Origin: Diplolepis rosae
Lineage: Eukaryota; Arthropoda; Insecta; Hymenoptera; Diplolepididae
Direction: 5' to 3'
DNA length: 64,000 nucleotides
Assembly: GCA_030998225.1 (NCBI GenBank)
Contig: JAPYXD010000604.1
Coordinates: 10,372,001-10,436,000 of the forward strand
A program made the translations under genes and the position numbers. How positions within the stretch are numbered: the first letter of the stretch is position 1; the number at the start of each line of letters is the position of its first letter. Under the pieces are notes generated by a model. That model saw only the letters and a list, made by a program, of their open reading frames with translations. It searched no databases and was not told the DNA's origin. Shown piece by piece: positions 63,860 through 64,000 of the stretch.

Positions 63860-64000
63860 AATTGTATATAAAAAATAATCAAAACCACGTTCAGTTATCT
63901 ATGAAATTTCAAGATAATAAATGTAGTAACTAAAAAAATAAGAGACAAGTTTATTTCTCTACAAATATTCATAAGCATGTTAAAACTACTTAAATCTACT
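63860..64000. other. Window edge
   Basis: Short AT-rich sequence, nothing recognised. Confidence 0.4.

Noticed and set aside
1..64000. Search for tRNA, rRNA, endogenous viral sequences or retroelement reverse transcriptase
   Set aside because: No cloverleaf with a plausible B box, no rRNA text, and no reverse-transcriptase, integrase or viral motif was seen in the available frames. All recognisable transposases are cut-and-paste DDE/D type.

Overview
This window is AT-rich, intron-dominated animal DNA, most probably from an insect and perhaps a hymenopteran. The insect call rests on several mariner subfamilies, many short inverted-repeat elements (MITEs), and spliced exons of a nervous-system scaffold protein. 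I see no prokaryotic operons, rRNA, tRNA or CRISPR array. The species cannot be named from sequence alone.

The only confidently recognised host gene is on the + strand. It encodes an active-zone scaffold of the RIM/Fife/Piccolo family. Seven exons join with perfect phase: 12045-12157 (second half of a PDZ domain), 12520-12578, 12778-12836, 37559-37737 and 38119-38334 (C2 domain), 43778-44106 (end of C2 plus a Ser/Arg-rich linker) and 45589-45768. Together they give about 380 residues. The gene starts left of the window and should continue to the right. One intron is about 24.7 kb and is packed with transposons.

Layout: 1-8511 is a satellite of about 868-bp units with one internal orientation switch at about 3880 and a MITE carried by two units. 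8.8-11.7 kb holds fragments of TTAA-flanked elements and a long GC-centred palindrome. 12.0-12.84 kb holds the PDZ-side exons. 13.2-21.1 kb is MITEs and foldback elements, including a family built from the word ACTGATT/AATCAGT. 22.7-24.4 kb is a foldback element filled with palindromes whose 13-bp core occurs in both orientations. 26-28.4 kb is more TTAA elements. 28541-32693 is one old irritans-type mariner broken by nested insertions. 32.8-37.0 kb is foldback elements in intron. 37.5-45.8 kb holds the C2 and linker exons, with a recurring intronic motif. 46.7-53.3 kb holds MITEs, a second long mariner and a long-TIR transposon with a partly deleted transposase. 53.5-53.86 kb is a GC-rich island that may be a first exon. 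54.0-63.9 kb is nested TTAA elements, an hAT-like element with an 8-bp duplication, an internally deleted Mos1-type mariner and a terminal foldback element.

The host gene contributes only about 1.1 kb of coding sequence. Nearly everything else is transposon-derived. Most elements are non-autonomous, flanked by TA or TTAA, and often inserted into each other. The strongest candidates for something undescribed are the palindromes with invertible cores, the 'word-saturated' foldback elements, and the convergence of many TTAAGG-ended families on shared TTAA sites.
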